A DNA stretch of 44,166 bases from an uncultured Bacteroidota bacterium (GTDB lineage: Bacteria; Bacteroidota; Bacteroidia; Flavobacteriales; Flavobacteriaceae), in contig CACHSA010000010.1 of assembly GCA_902582405.1 (NCBI GenBank), positions 1-44,166 of the forward strand, written 5' to 3'. Positions 33,478 through 44,166 of this stretch are shown piece after piece. Position 1 is the stretch's first letter; each line of letters begins with the position of its first letter. The notes beneath the pieces were generated by a model. It was not told the origin of the DNA and ran no database searches. It saw only the letters and a list, made by a program, of their open reading frames with translations. Both the position numbers and the translations under genes were made by a program.

Positions 33478-33936
33478 TTATTTTTTTCTAGATCTTTCTA
33501 TATCTCTTTTCATTTCTATTTCTTTGATATTCTGTCTTTTATCATATAACTTTTTGCCCTTTGCTAATGCAATTTTTATTTTAGCTAATCCTGAGTCGTT
33601 AATAAATAAATTTAGAGGAATAATTGTTAATCCAACGTCTGCAATTTTTTTTTTAAGTTTTTTAAGCTCCTTTTTCTTAAGCAATAATTTTCTTTGAGAT
33701 AGACTATTTCTGTTAAAATTTGAATTTTGATATTCTTTAACATACATTTTATTAATAAATAATTCATCATTATCATTAAACTCACAAAAACTCTCAGAGA
33801 TAGATACATTTCTTTTTCGTATTGATTTTATTTCTGACCCCGTTAATACAATTCCAGCAATATATTCATCTTCTATAAAATAGTTGAACTTTGCTTTTTT
33901 ATTAATAATTGATATATTCTCCTCTTTCAATTTCAT
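33478..33936 (-). CDS. smpB: SsrA-binding protein SmpB
   Basis: Binds tmRNA and brings it to stalled ribosomes. The 152-residue protein has the expected INKKAKFNYFIEDEYIAGIVLTGSEIKSIR start, NISxSFCEF-like and KLLLKKKELKKLKKK segments, and ends with the basic LAKGKKLYDKRQNIKEIEMKRDIERSRKK, the tail that inserts in the mRNA channel. The tmRNA gene is not in this window. Confidence 0.96.
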   Translation of the reverse strand: MKLKEENISIINKKAKFNYFIEDEYIAGIVLTGSEIKSIRKRNVSISESFCEFNDNDELFINKMYVKEYQNSNFNRNSLSQRKLLLKKKELKKLKKKIADVGLTIIPLNLFINDSGLAKIKIALAKGKKLYDKRQNIKEIEMKRDIERSRKK

Positions 33937-34100
33937 ATTTGATTTACATTCATTATTACATTATAATCATTAATTATCAATAACTACTTCATTAAATATA
34001 TTTTTAAGATAATGTATGATAAATTTAATTAAAGGTTTTTTTTCAAAATAGCAATTGTTAATTAAGTTTTGATAAAATATTTTTTTTAAAACAAATTACT

Positions 34101-34123
34101 GACTTATTAATTATCAATAAGTC
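34101..34123 (+). promoter_or_regulatory. Inverted repeat before glyA
   Basis: GACTTATT and AATAAGTC form a perfect 8-bp inverted repeat around AATTATC. Its centre lies in the sequence ATTAATTATCAATAA (34106-34120), which is repeated exactly at 33969-33983. TAATTTTA, a near -7 box, follows at 34125-34132, about 20 nt before the glyA ATG. The pair looks like an operator overlapping the promoter; the regulator is unknown. Confidence 0.4.
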
Positions 34124-34150
34124 ATAATTTTACACCTTCAACAAATTGAT

Positions 34151-35425
34151 ATGAATACTGCAGATATTGTTTTTGAATTAATTAAAAAAGAGGAAAACAG
34201 ACAATTGTCTGGCATTGAATTAATAGCATCTGAAAATTTCACCTCTCCAGCAGTAATGGAAGCAACAGGTTCTATTTTGACAAACAAATACGCCGAAGGT
34301 TATCCTGGAAAACGATACTATGGAGGTTGTGAAGTTATTGACCAAATAGAGCAAATTGCAATTAATAGGGCAAAGTTGTTATTTGGTGCTGAATACGCCA
34401 ACGTACAACCTCATTCTGGTTCACAAGCTAATACAGCTGTTTTCCATGCTTTTTTAAAGCCAGGAGATATTATTTTTGGATTTGATTTGGCTCATGGTGG
34501 TCATTTAACCCATGGGTCTCCAGTTAACTTTTCTGGAAGACTTTATAATGCACACTTTTATGGTGTAGAAAAAGATACTGGAGTCTTAAATTATGATCAA
34601 ATAAGTACTATAGCAAAAAAAATTAAACCCAAGATGATCATTGCAGGCGCATCTGCCTATTCAAGAGACATCGATTTTGAAAAATTTAGAGAAATTGCAG
34701 ACTCTTGTGGGGCCTTTTTGTTGGCTGACATCTCACATCCTAGCGGTTTAATTGCATCAGGTTTTTTAAATGATCCTATTCCACACTGTCACGTAGTGAC
34801 TACTACTACACATAAAACACTAAGAGGTCCTAGAGGGGGATTAATATTAATGGGAAAAGATTTTGACAATCCTTTTAATATTAAACTTAAGAACGGAAAT
34901 CTCAAAAAAATGTCGAACCTTCTTGACATGGCTGTTTTTCCCGGAAATCAGGGCGGGCCACTAGAACATGTAATTGCTGCTAAGGCAATTGCATTTGAAG
35001 ACTGTTTGCAACCATCTTTCAAAAAATACTGTGAAAATGTAATAAAAAATGCTAGAATCATGGCTAACGAACTTCAAAAGCTAGATTACAAAATAATATC
35101 AAATGGTACTGATAATCATCTAGTATTAATAGATCTAAGAAACAAAAATATAAATGGTAAAGAAGCCGAATTAGCATTAGTAAAATCAAACATAACAACA
35201 AATAAAAATATGGTTCCATTTGATGATAAATCACCCTTTATCACGAGTGGAATAAGACTAGGAACTGCAGCTGTCACAACTCGTGGCCTCAAAGAAGAGG
35301 ATATGACGAAGATTGTCAATTTAATAGATAGATCACTTAATAATTATTTAGACGATTCTAAATTAAGTTCAATCGCTAGCGAGGTTCACGAATTTATGAA
35401 TAACAGACCCCTTTTTATTGCATAA
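34151..35425 (+). CDS. glyA: Serine hydroxymethyltransferase
   Basis: Converts serine and tetrahydrofolate to glycine and methylene-tetrahydrofolate. The 424-residue enzyme has [46 protein letters not shown] and the PLP lysine in [14 protein letters not shown], all intact, with a C-terminal [11 protein letters not shown]. The 214-nt upstream region carries direct and inverted repeats. It works on the same serine pool as serA-serC elsewhere in the window. The convergent cyclotransferase gene ends 4 nt after it. Confidence 0.97.
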   Translation: MNTADIVFELIKKEENRQLSGIELIASENFTSPAVMEATGSILTNKYAEGYPGKRYYGGCEVIDQIEQIAINRAKLLFGAEYANVQPHSGSQANTAVFHAFLKPGDIIFGFDLAHGGHLTHGSPVNFSGRLYNAHFYGVEKDTGVLNYDQISTIAKKIKPKMIIAGASAYSRDIDFEKFREIADSCGAFLLADISHPSGLIASGFLNDPIPHCHVVTTTTHKTLRGPRGGLILMGKDFDNPFNIKLKNGNLKKMSNLLDMAVFPGNQGGPLEHVIAAKAIAFEDCLQPSFKKYCENVIKNARIMANELQKLDYKIISNGTDNHLVLIDLRNKNINGKEAELALVKSNITTNKNMVPFDDKSPFITSGIRLGTAAVTTRGLKEEDMTKIVNLIDRSLNNYLDDSKLSSIASEVHEFMNNRPLFIA

Positions 35426-35429
35426 AATA

Positions 35430-36446
35430 TTATTTATCTATTATTTTTAATTCAAAAAGTTTATTCCAATTCTTGCCTGTCATAAAAATTGTTTTTGAAT
35501 TTTTGTTATATGCAATGCCGTTTAAAACATCAATTTTTGGGTGATTTTTTACTTTTCTCTTTAAACCATTAAAGTCAACTACACCTTCTACTGATCCAGT
35601 TTCAGGATCTATAATTAAGATTACATCTTTATTAAATTGATAAGTATTTGCATAAATCTTTCCATTAATCCATTCCATTTCATTAATTTTTGAGATTATA
35701 GATTTATTTGTTGCAACCTGTATATAATCAATTTCTTCAAGATTATCAGGATCAATAATCCAAATTTTTGATGTTCCATCAGATTTATATATAAATTTGC
35801 CATCGTTACATAACCCCCAGCCTTCAATACTTTTTTTATATCTAAATGAATCAATTAATTCAAAACTCTCCAAATCATAAATAAATCCTATTTTAGATTG
35901 CCACGTTAGTTGGTATATTTTATCATTAAGCAATGTTATACCCTCAGCAAAGTAGGCATCATCAATTGGTAAATTTCTAATTACACTACCAGACTTGAAT
36001 TCTATTTCCTTAAGTGCAGATTTCCCTCTAAGACCGATACTTTCGAAAAGTCGATTATTATAAAACTCGAGTCCCTGAGTATAAGATTTTATATCATGGG
36101 GATATTCATTAATTATTTTATAAGTGTAAAGTTTTGGAGTTTTAGCTGATAAGACCCTAATATTAATTGAATCCTCTCTGAAGTTATTTTTTTGATAGAC
36201 TCGTACAGTTATTTTTTTGTCCCCTAATTTTTTTTCAATTTTATAATTTGAGGATATTTTTTTATTATCATTATAAAATGTAATTGAATCGTACTCTTGG
36301 TTATTATTTCTTTTTAATGATATTTTTAAGGTATCACCTGGAATAAAAACTCTTTTGTTGGTCAAAATAGTGAATTTATCAAGACTCCTTTTGTTTTCAC
36401 AAAATGTTATGATCGCAAGACTATATAATAAAAATATCCACTTCAT
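35430..36446 (-). CDS. Glutaminyl-peptide cyclotransferase (plant/bacterial beta-propeller type)
   Basis: A 338-residue protein with an N-terminal export signal (WIFLLYSLAIITFCENK; the Cys may be a lipid anchor but the lipobox is imperfect). Residues ~20-95 look like a beta-sandwich. The rest matches the five-bladed propeller cyclotransferases: YPHDIKSYTQGLEF, ESIGLRGKSALKEI, DDAYFAEGITLL, QLTWQSKIGFIYD, EGWGLCNDGKFIYKSDGT, NEMEWINGKIYAN and LNGIAYN. It would turn N-terminal Gln to pyroglutamate on exported proteins. The Bacteroidota exports of this kind often begin with Gln after signal cleavage, which gives it substrates. Confidence 0.9.
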   Translation of the reverse strand: MKWIFLLYSLAIITFCENKRSLDKFTILTNKRVFIPGDTLKISLKRNNNQEYDSITFYNDNKKISSNYKIEKKLGDKKITVRVYQKNNFREDSINIRVLSAKTPKLYTYKIINEYPHDIKSYTQGLEFYNNRLFESIGLRGKSALKEIEFKSGSVIRNLPIDDAYFAEGITLLNDKIYQLTWQSKIGFIYDLESFELIDSFRYKKSIEGWGLCNDGKFIYKSDGTSKIWIIDPDNLEEIDYIQVATNKSIISKINEMEWINGKIYANTYQFNKDVILIIDPETGSVEGVVDFNGLKRKVKNHPKIDVLNGIAYNKNSKTIFMTGKNWNKLFELKIIDK

Positions 36447-36504
36447 ATAATGTAAATTTATTTAAAAAAAATTAACAATTTTTAAATTTCAAGACTCTGG
36501 ATTG

Positions 36505-36512
36505 TATATTTG
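36505..36512 (+). promoter_or_regulatory. -7 promoter element of the SRP RNA
   Basis: TATATTTG is an exact match to the Bacteroidota TAnnTTTG box and ends 4 nt before the first base of the terminal SRP RNA stem, the expected distance to the transcription start. A clear -33 TTTG is not seen at 36481-36486 (only TTTAAA). Confidence 0.65.
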
Positions 36513-36516
36513 TGTT

Positions 36517-36612
36517 GGGTAAGTCCTATACAACCAGCTCCTATAGAATCCCCCAGGGTGGGAACACAGCAAGGGTATATGGTTGTAGCGGTGTGATATA
36601 GAAAGCTTACCC
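36517..36612 (+). ncRNA. ffs: Small signal recognition particle RNA (4.5S-like)
   Basis: The RNA begins GGGTAAG and ends CTTACCC, which pair to close the molecule. Its apex has CCCCCAGG, then GTG-GGAA-CAC (tetraloop at 36561-36564), then AGCAAGGG, the conserved domain IV that binds Ffh. Further pairings are CAACC with GGTTG and CTATA with TATAG-like arms. Length is about 96 nt, the small eubacterial type without an Alu domain. A T7 run follows the closing stem, so it ends at an intrinsic terminator. It lies between the divergent cyclotransferase and SDR genes. Confidence 0.9.
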
Positions 36613-36619
36613 TTTTTTT
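36606..36619 (+). terminator. SRP RNA terminator
   Basis: The closing CTTACCC of the RNA is followed directly by a run of seven T, so the terminal stem of the SRP RNA itself would act as the terminator hairpin. The SDR gene starts 7 nt later, so its transcription may depend on readthrough. Confidence 0.6.
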
Positions 36620-36625
36620 ATTTAA

Positions 36626-37435
36626 ATGAATAAAGTTGTTTTAATTTCTGGCGCATCAACAGGTTTTGGACGTTCTATTTCAAAACTTTTGACCTCAAAT
36701 AACTTCAGAGTTTATGGGACTTCTAGAAATCCAAAAAAATATAACGATTTTGAGGGAATCAAACTACTAAGGTATGATTTGACCTCATTTAAAGATTCAA
36801 AAAGTCTTGTAGAAAAAGTTTTATCTGTAGAGGATAAAATTGATATTTTGATTAATAATGCAGGTTCGGGTTTTGCTGGCCCTATTGAGGAAATATCAAT
36901 TGAAGATGCAAAAAAACTTTTCGACACAAATTTTTTTGGTCATATTGATTTAATTCAATCTGTGCTTCCTTCTATGAGAAAAAATAAAAATGGTTTAATT
37001 GTCAACATAACCTCAATTGCAGGTTATAACAATATTCCTTTTGGAAGTGTTTACTGTGCTAGTAAATACTCGATGGAATGCTTAGGAGCATCCCTTAATA
37101 TGGAACTAAAAGATTTTGGAATTAGAGTTGTAAATATAGCACCTGGAGACTACAGAACGGAAATCTTTGATAAAAGAATAAAATTGGAATTAGATACAAA
37201 TTCTCCTTATTATAATAAATATAAAAAATTCACTGAAATTAGTAAACATAACATGGACACACAATCCAGAGACCCTGAAGAAGTCGCCAAACTTACGCTC
37301 AAAATAATACAAAGTAAAAATCCTGGGATTCACTATAAAGTAGGACACTTTTTACAAAAGTTTAGTATATCTTTAAAAAAAATATTACCAGAAAAATTGT
37401 ACCAAAAATTAATGATGAACCATTATAAAATTTAG
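36626..37435 (+). CDS. Short-chain dehydrogenase/reductase (SDR)
   Basis: A 269-residue classical SDR with the cofactor motif SGASTGFGRSI (TGxxxGxG type), NNAG (NNAGSGFAGP), catalytic Ser in ITSIAG and the YCASK catalytic Tyr-Lys pair, then PGDYRTEIF. The extended C-terminus (SLKKILPEKLYQKLM) is like NADP-dependent retinol/ketoreductase-type SDRs. The substrate is unknown. It begins 13 nt after the SRP RNA and 6 nt before the transaldolase gene, so it could share an operon with the latter. Confidence 0.9.
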   Translation: MNKVVLISGASTGFGRSISKLLTSNNFRVYGTSRNPKKYNDFEGIKLLRYDLTSFKDSKSLVEKVLSVEDKIDILINNAGSGFAGPIEEISIEDAKKLFDTNFFGHIDLIQSVLPSMRKNKNGLIVNITSIAGYNNIPFGSVYCASKYSMECLGASLNMELKDFGIRVVNIAPGDYRTEIFDKRIKLELDTNSPYYNKYKKFTEISKHNMDTQSRDPEEVAKLTLKIIQSKNPGIHYKVGHFLQKFSISLKKILPEKLYQKLMMNHYKI

Positions 37436-37441
37436 TTAAAT

Positions 37442-38095
37442 ATGAAATTTTTTATAGACACAGCTAATCTAGATCAGATAACCGAAGCTCAGAACTTAGG
37501 AATCCTAGACGGTGTTACTACCAATCCAAGTTTGATGGCAAAAGAGGGTATAACTGGAAATTCTAACATTTTTAATCATTACAAAAAAATATGTGAAATA
37601 GTTGACGGAGATGTATCCGCTGAAGTAATCTCTACTGAATTTAACGGTATGGTTGAAGAGGGTAATCATTTATCTAAAATAAGTGATCAAATTGTTGTTA
37701 AAATTCCAATGACTAAAAACGGAGTAAAAGCGTTAAAATACTTTTCAAATAATAATATCAAAACAAATTGTACTTTAATATTCTCTCCTGGTCAAGCATT
37801 GCTTGCTGCTAAGGCTGGAGCCGATTACGTTTCTCCTTTTATTGGTCGATTAGATGATATCACATCTGATGGGTTGTCTTTAATATCAGAAATACGCCAA
37901 GTTTTTGATAATTATAACTTTAAGACAGAAATTCTTTCAGCTTCAATAAGACATAATATGCACATTATTGACTGTGCTAAAATTGGATCAGATGTGGTTA
38001 CTGCTCCTTTATCCTCAATTGTAGGTTTACTAAATCATCCACTTACTGATAGTGGGCTTAAAAAGTTTTTGGATGATCACAAAAAAGGTAATTAA
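37442..38095 (+). CDS. Transaldolase, small (FSA/TalC-like) type
   Basis: A 217-residue class I aldolase of the small transaldolase family: MKFFIDTANLDQI, GVTTNPSL, VVKIPMTKNGVKAL with the Schiff-base Lys, ALLAAKAGADYVSPFIGR and SIRHNMHI. These are the family landmarks, giving either transaldolase (pentose phosphate pathway) or fructose-6-phosphate aldolase activity. Many Bacteroidota use it as their transaldolase. Its end overlaps the convergent tag gene by 4 nt. Confidence 0.93.
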   Translation: MKFFIDTANLDQITEAQNLGILDGVTTNPSLMAKEGITGNSNIFNHYKKICEIVDGDVSAEVISTEFNGMVEEGNHLSKISDQIVVKIPMTKNGVKALKYFSNNNIKTNCTLIFSPGQALLAAKAGADYVSPFIGRLDDITSDGLSLISEIRQVFDNYNFKTEILSASIRHNMHIIDCAKIGSDVVTAPLSSIVGLLNHPLTDSGLKKFLDDHKKGN

Positions 38096-38633
38096 TTTCT
38101 ATGCCACATTGGTTTTTTCTTTATTACTTTTTTATAAATAGGACAAGATTTTTCGTGAGCACCTTTTAAATATCCTGTTGATAAAAGAAATTCCTTGCAT
38201 ATATCATTCCCTATAAATTTGAAATCCTTTTTAAACAAGGATAACCAGTCCGCAAGGCTCAATGGATGATGTTTATTTAAGTAGCTTTTAAAGCTTTTGT
38301 TTTTATCAATTATGGAAACAATTTTTTTAGCATTATATATTATCGCTAATATTTTCCTCCTCATTCTTATTGCTCCTTTGTCATTTACAATTCTTTTCAT
38401 ATCCCATTCATCGAATTTTGCTATTTCAGTGATTGAATAATTTTTATATGCATTTTTAATTGTCTTTTCCTTTTTCAAAATAGTATCCCATGATAGTCCA
38501 GCTTGATTTATCTCCAAAACTAGTCTTCCAAAGAGCTCATCGTCGTTCTTACAGGGAAATCCATAAACATTGTCATGATAGTATTTATGATGATATGACA
38601 ATTTTCCTCTATTTACATCTAAACAATAACACA

Positions 38634-38634
<1 letters not shown>
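38092..38634 (-). CDS. tag: DNA-3-methyladenine glycosylase I
   Basis: Removes 3-methyladenine from DNA. The 180-residue protein resembles E. coli Tag: YYHDNVYG with zinc-ligand His near residue 19, ELFGRLVLEINQAGLSWDTILKK, GAIRMRRKI and a C-terminal GAHEKSCP with the His-X3/4-Cys zinc ligands. The first ligand would be an N-terminal Cys (CYC). Its ATG overlaps the stop of the lipoprotein gene upstream by 1 nt (TAATG). Confidence 0.93.
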
Positions 38635-41734
<3,100 letters not shown>

Positions 41735-41737
41735 CTT

Positions 41738-43426
41738 CTACCAGAAAAAAGCATAAAGAAAGGCTGTTATCGTCAAAATTGAAATTGCGGACAAATTAAA
41801 TTGGCTAGATGTTCGGAAAAGTTTATTTGTTATTATTATTCCCTTTGGGTCATCTTCATTTCCTTCAATGTAACTTATAAAATAGATAATGATCATTGTA
41901 CCTATACAAGTTGCCATCATTTGGTGCATAAATGGAATGTTAACGAATATAGGTAAGGTGGACCAGCCATTTGGAGCAACTTTAAAAAACATTGCTATTG
42001 GAATCGATAATATAACACCCCATATCGCTGCATTGTTAGTTGCCTTTTTGTAGAATAATCCCATTAAAAAAACAGCTAATATTCCTGGACTAACAACCCC
42101 AGTATATTCCTGAATAAACTGAAATACTTGACCAAGATTTCCTAGCTGAGGAGCTATAATCATTGCTATTATTAAAGATACAAGAACTGACAGCCTCCCA
42201 ACTTTTACCATAGTTTTGTCATCTGCTTTTTTATTAATCAAGGATTTATAAATGTCCATGGTAAAAATTGTTGATGTTGAATTTAACATTGAAGCAAGTG
42301 AAGAAACAATTGCAGCAGATAAAGCCGCTAAAATAAGACCTTTTATTCCTACTGGTATAAAATTTTTAATTAACCATGGAGCGGCGTTATCGTTAACTAT
42401 ATTTCCATTGGATCCAATAAAACCTATATCAACAGATTCCTTTGTTAAAATTCCAGATTGATCTAAATTCATAACGTATGCAATCATTCCAGGAAGAACA
42501 ACTATGATTGGTATTATTAATTTTAAAAAAGCGGCAAATGCTATACCCTTTTGTCCTTCTTCAAGGCTTTTAGATGCTAATGTCCTTTGAATTATGTATT
42601 GATTGAATCCCCAATAATAAAGATTTGCAACCCACATCCCTCCAATTAGAACTGCGATACCAGGTAAATCATTCCAAGCATCTCTTCCATTAGGAGTGAT
42701 TATTTCTCCTTTTGAAAGTATCATAGTGAATCTTTCAGGTATTTCATCATAAATAAATTTTAGTCCCTCAATAAAGTTTCCAGAATCAGTAACGTTTACT
42801 AATGCAAAGTAAGTCATCATTAGACCACCAAAAATCAATAATATTACTTGAATTACATCTGTCCATGCGACTGCTGCTAATCCACCCCAAAGTGAATAGG
42901 CAGCTGCAAAAAATCCAAGACATACAATACAAATGAAAATAATTGATCCATCACCACTTCCTATAATTGTATCTAAAGCCTTTCCTCCTAGATAAAGCAC
43001 AGTGGTTAGATTGACAAAAATAAATAGAGCTATCCAAAAGACCGCAAGGATAGTTTTTAAGTTTGTGCTATATCTTTTTTCAATAAATTCTGGTATAGTG
43101 TAGAGTTTTTTTTCAATAAATATTGGTAAAAAATATTTACCAACAACTAGCAAGGTAATTGCTGCCATCCACTCATATGAGGCTATAGCCAAGCCTAGGG
43201 CAAAACCTGAACCAGACATACCGATAAATTGTTCAGCAGAAATATTAGCAGCAATAAGAGATGCACCAATTGCCCACCAGGGCAAAGATTTACTAGCTAA
43301 AAAGTAATCCTCGGCACTCTTCGTTTCCCCTTTTTTATTTCTTGAGACCCAAAGTCCAACACATAAAATTACAAAAGCATAGGATGCAAAAACTATAATA
43401 TCAATATTAGAGAAATCGTTATTCAT
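41738..43426 (-). CDS. Sodium/solute symporter, SSS (SGLT-like) family
   Basis: A 562-residue inner-membrane transporter with about 14 helices. Family marks are SLPWWAIGASLIAANISAEQFIGMSGSGFA near residue 47, YTIPEFIEKRYS, GGLAAVAWTDVIQVILLIFGG and, near residue 375, a conserved AALSAAIVSSLASMLNSTSTIFTMDIYK. The last block holds the Na+-site Ser residues typical of vSGLT-type sugar symporters, so a sugar is the best guess. It converges with the ABC-F gene 3 nt apart. Confidence 0.92.
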   Translation of the reverse strand: MNNDFSNIDIIVFASYAFVILCVGLWVSRNKKGETKSAEDYFLASKSLPWWAIGASLIAANISAEQFIGMSGSGFALGLAIASYEWMAAITLLVVGKYFLPIFIEKKLYTIPEFIEKRYSTNLKTILAVFWIALFIFVNLTTVLYLGGKALDTIIGSGDGSIIFICIVCLGFFAAAYSLWGGLAAVAWTDVIQVILLIFGGLMMTYFALVNVTDSGNFIEGLKFIYDEIPERFTMILSKGEIITPNGRDAWNDLPGIAVLIGGMWVANLYYWGFNQYIIQRTLASKSLEEGQKGIAFAAFLKLIIPIIVVLPGMIAYVMNLDQSGILTKESVDIGFIGSNGNIVNDNAAPWLIKNFIPVGIKGLILAALSAAIVSSLASMLNSTSTIFTMDIYKSLINKKADDKTMVKVGRLSVLVSLIIAMIIAPQLGNLGQVFQFIQEYTGVVSPGILAVFLMGLFYKKATNNAAIWGVILSIPIAMFFKVAPNGWSTLPIFVNIPFMHQMMATCIGTMIIIYFISYIEGNEDDPKGIIITNKLFRTSSQFNLSAISILTITAFLYAFFW

Positions 43427-43474
43427 CGAGGCAATATATGAATTTAAAATATACCTTTAAAATTGAGTCTAATT

Positions 43475-43690
43475 TTATAAAATTGATTTTATTAATTCGT
43501 TAGCTTTTTCATATTCATCTTTGTGAACATATATTTTACTTTGATAATCAATTATACCAAAACCCGCGAGCCTAGCTGACTCAGACTCATTTTTGACAAT
43601 CGGGATTATATTAATTTTTTTTAGAGAATCAATTATATTTAAAATATCTATATGATTTCCGTAGAAAACACATAAATAATCTGACTGCAT
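43475..43690 (-). CDS. DUF2007-like putative signal-transducing protein
   Basis: A 71-residue protein with a YGNHIDILNIIDSLKKINIIPIVKNE start, SARLAGFGI and IYVHKDEYEKANELI. This is the DUF2007 (putative signal transducing protein) pattern: a small ferredoxin-like fold with unknown ligand. It is short and single-domain here. Its ATG overlaps the stop of the upstream membrane protein gene by 1 nt (TAATG), so the two are co-translated. Confidence 0.85.
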   Translation of the reverse strand: MQSDYLCVFYGNHIDILNIIDSLKKINIIPIVKNESESARLAGFGIIDYQSKIYVHKDEYEKANELIKSIL

Positions 43691-44166
43691 TAAATAGATT
43701 TGTTGTATTTACTATTCCAAATGGCTTTGTTAAAGTTCTTACCCAAAGCAAACGCATAAAAAATAACGATTGATGCAATCGCCTTGAACATGAAAAAATA
43801 AATCATCCAAAAAACAGACCAGCTGTCAACTTTACTAAATATTGACGTTGGAGTTATGTAGGTAAGGGCAAAGGATATAATGAGTAGAAATCCTATCATA
43901 TTCCATAAATTTTTAAATGGCCACATTAATAATTTTCTTAATGGGTGTAGGTCGTCTCCCCACTTATGTACTAAATAAAAATAATTATTCCCTAATGGGA
44001 CAAACAAAAGTGGATCATCAGTGTTTTTGAGTCTAAATAGTTTGGAGGGGGCCATGATTTTAAAATCAGAGAGAATGGTTTTATGATCGGATTCTAATTT
44101 AGATATTTCTAAAAAAGCCTCTTTTGGAAGTGAATTTTTAAAATATTTATGGTCTAAAAAACGTAG
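43690..44166 (-). CDS. Membrane protein, cut by the window edge
   Basis: The frame stays open from 43690 to the end of the window (159 codons including the stop), so the gene begins beyond 44166; the ATG at 44055 is internal. The visible part has KEAFLEISKLESDHKTILSDFKIMAP, then KLFRLKNTDDPLLFVPLGNNYFYLVHKWGDDL, and two membrane helices (about 90-105 and 120-145 of the visible part). I do not know the family. The stop overlaps the DUF2007-like start. Confidence 0.7.
   Translation of the reverse strand, partial: LRFLDHKYFKNSLPKEAFLEISKLESDHKTILSDFKIMAPSKLFRLKNTDDPLLFVPLGNNYFYLVHKWGDDLHPLRKLLMWPFKNLWNMIGFLLIISFALTYITPTSIFSKVDSWSVFWMIYFFMFKAIASIVIFYAFALGKNFNKAIWNSKYNKSI

Overview
The window reads as part of the chromosome of an AT-rich marine member of the Bacteroidota, most likely class Flavobacteriia. 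The grounds are: low-GC, Lys/Asn/Ile-rich proteins; no Shine-Dalgarno sequences before starts; promoters of the TAnnTTTG type (for example before the SRP RNA and the ABC-F gene); TTG and GTG starts; and families typical of Flavobacteriia (YfhO, LuxC-like reductase beside a ferredoxin, DUF6787-like, DUF2007-like, an extracytoplasmic-type sigma factor followed by a tiny basic protein). Genes are tightly packed, often with 1-8 nt overlaps. No rRNA, intact tRNA, CRISPR array, transposase or integrase was seen.

Region 1-4738 is an accessory patch beside the 3' end of mnmE. It holds a small membrane protein on the plus strand and, on the minus strand, six short or poorly known genes: a DUF2237-like protein, a secreted SGNH esterase, two secreted unknowns, a DUF6090-like membrane protein and a 56-residue membrane protein. 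Four copies of a ~35-nt imperfect palindrome that share their first ~18 nt lie in one orientation; three directly follow a gene's stop codon and the fourth borders the 5' side of the last cassette. Nothing comparable was seen in the other 40 kb. A ~366-nt non-coding stretch with a triple ATTTGTACA motif separates this patch from mnmE.

Region 4739-18600 holds mnmE, a GNAT acyltransferase and an outer-membrane-type protein as a minus-strand operon. YfhO plus a polysaccharide flippase follow on the plus strand, then uvrA, a sigma-70-family factor with a 37-codon follower, an endonuclease III without any cysteine, a Bcp peroxiredoxin and a conserved protein of unknown function.

Region 18600-33500 holds a PhnP-like metallo-hydrolase, a carboxylesterase, a dihydroorotase-like pseudoenzyme, a DUF2400 protein, a LolD-like ATPase, msrA, and serC-serA with a DUF6787-like gene. 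Next come LuxC-like acyl-CoA reductase divergent from a ferredoxin, ychF, miaA, a voltage-gated-type potassium channel ending in a zinc ribbon, an epsilon-type exonuclease, a YggS-type PLP protein, a Gfo/Idh/MocA oxidoreductase and pcm.

Region 33478-44166 holds smpB, glyA, a glutaminyl-peptide cyclotransferase, the small SRP RNA, an SDR oxidoreductase, a transaldolase, tag, a thioredoxin-fold lipoprotein without CxxC, an asymmetric ABC-F ATPase, a sodium/solute symporter, a DUF2007-like protein and a membrane protein cut by the window end. Most of the window is core metabolism, RNA modification and repair. The least explained parts are the repeat-bounded cassettes at the left, the dihydroorotase-like pseudoenzyme and the small protein after the sigma gene.
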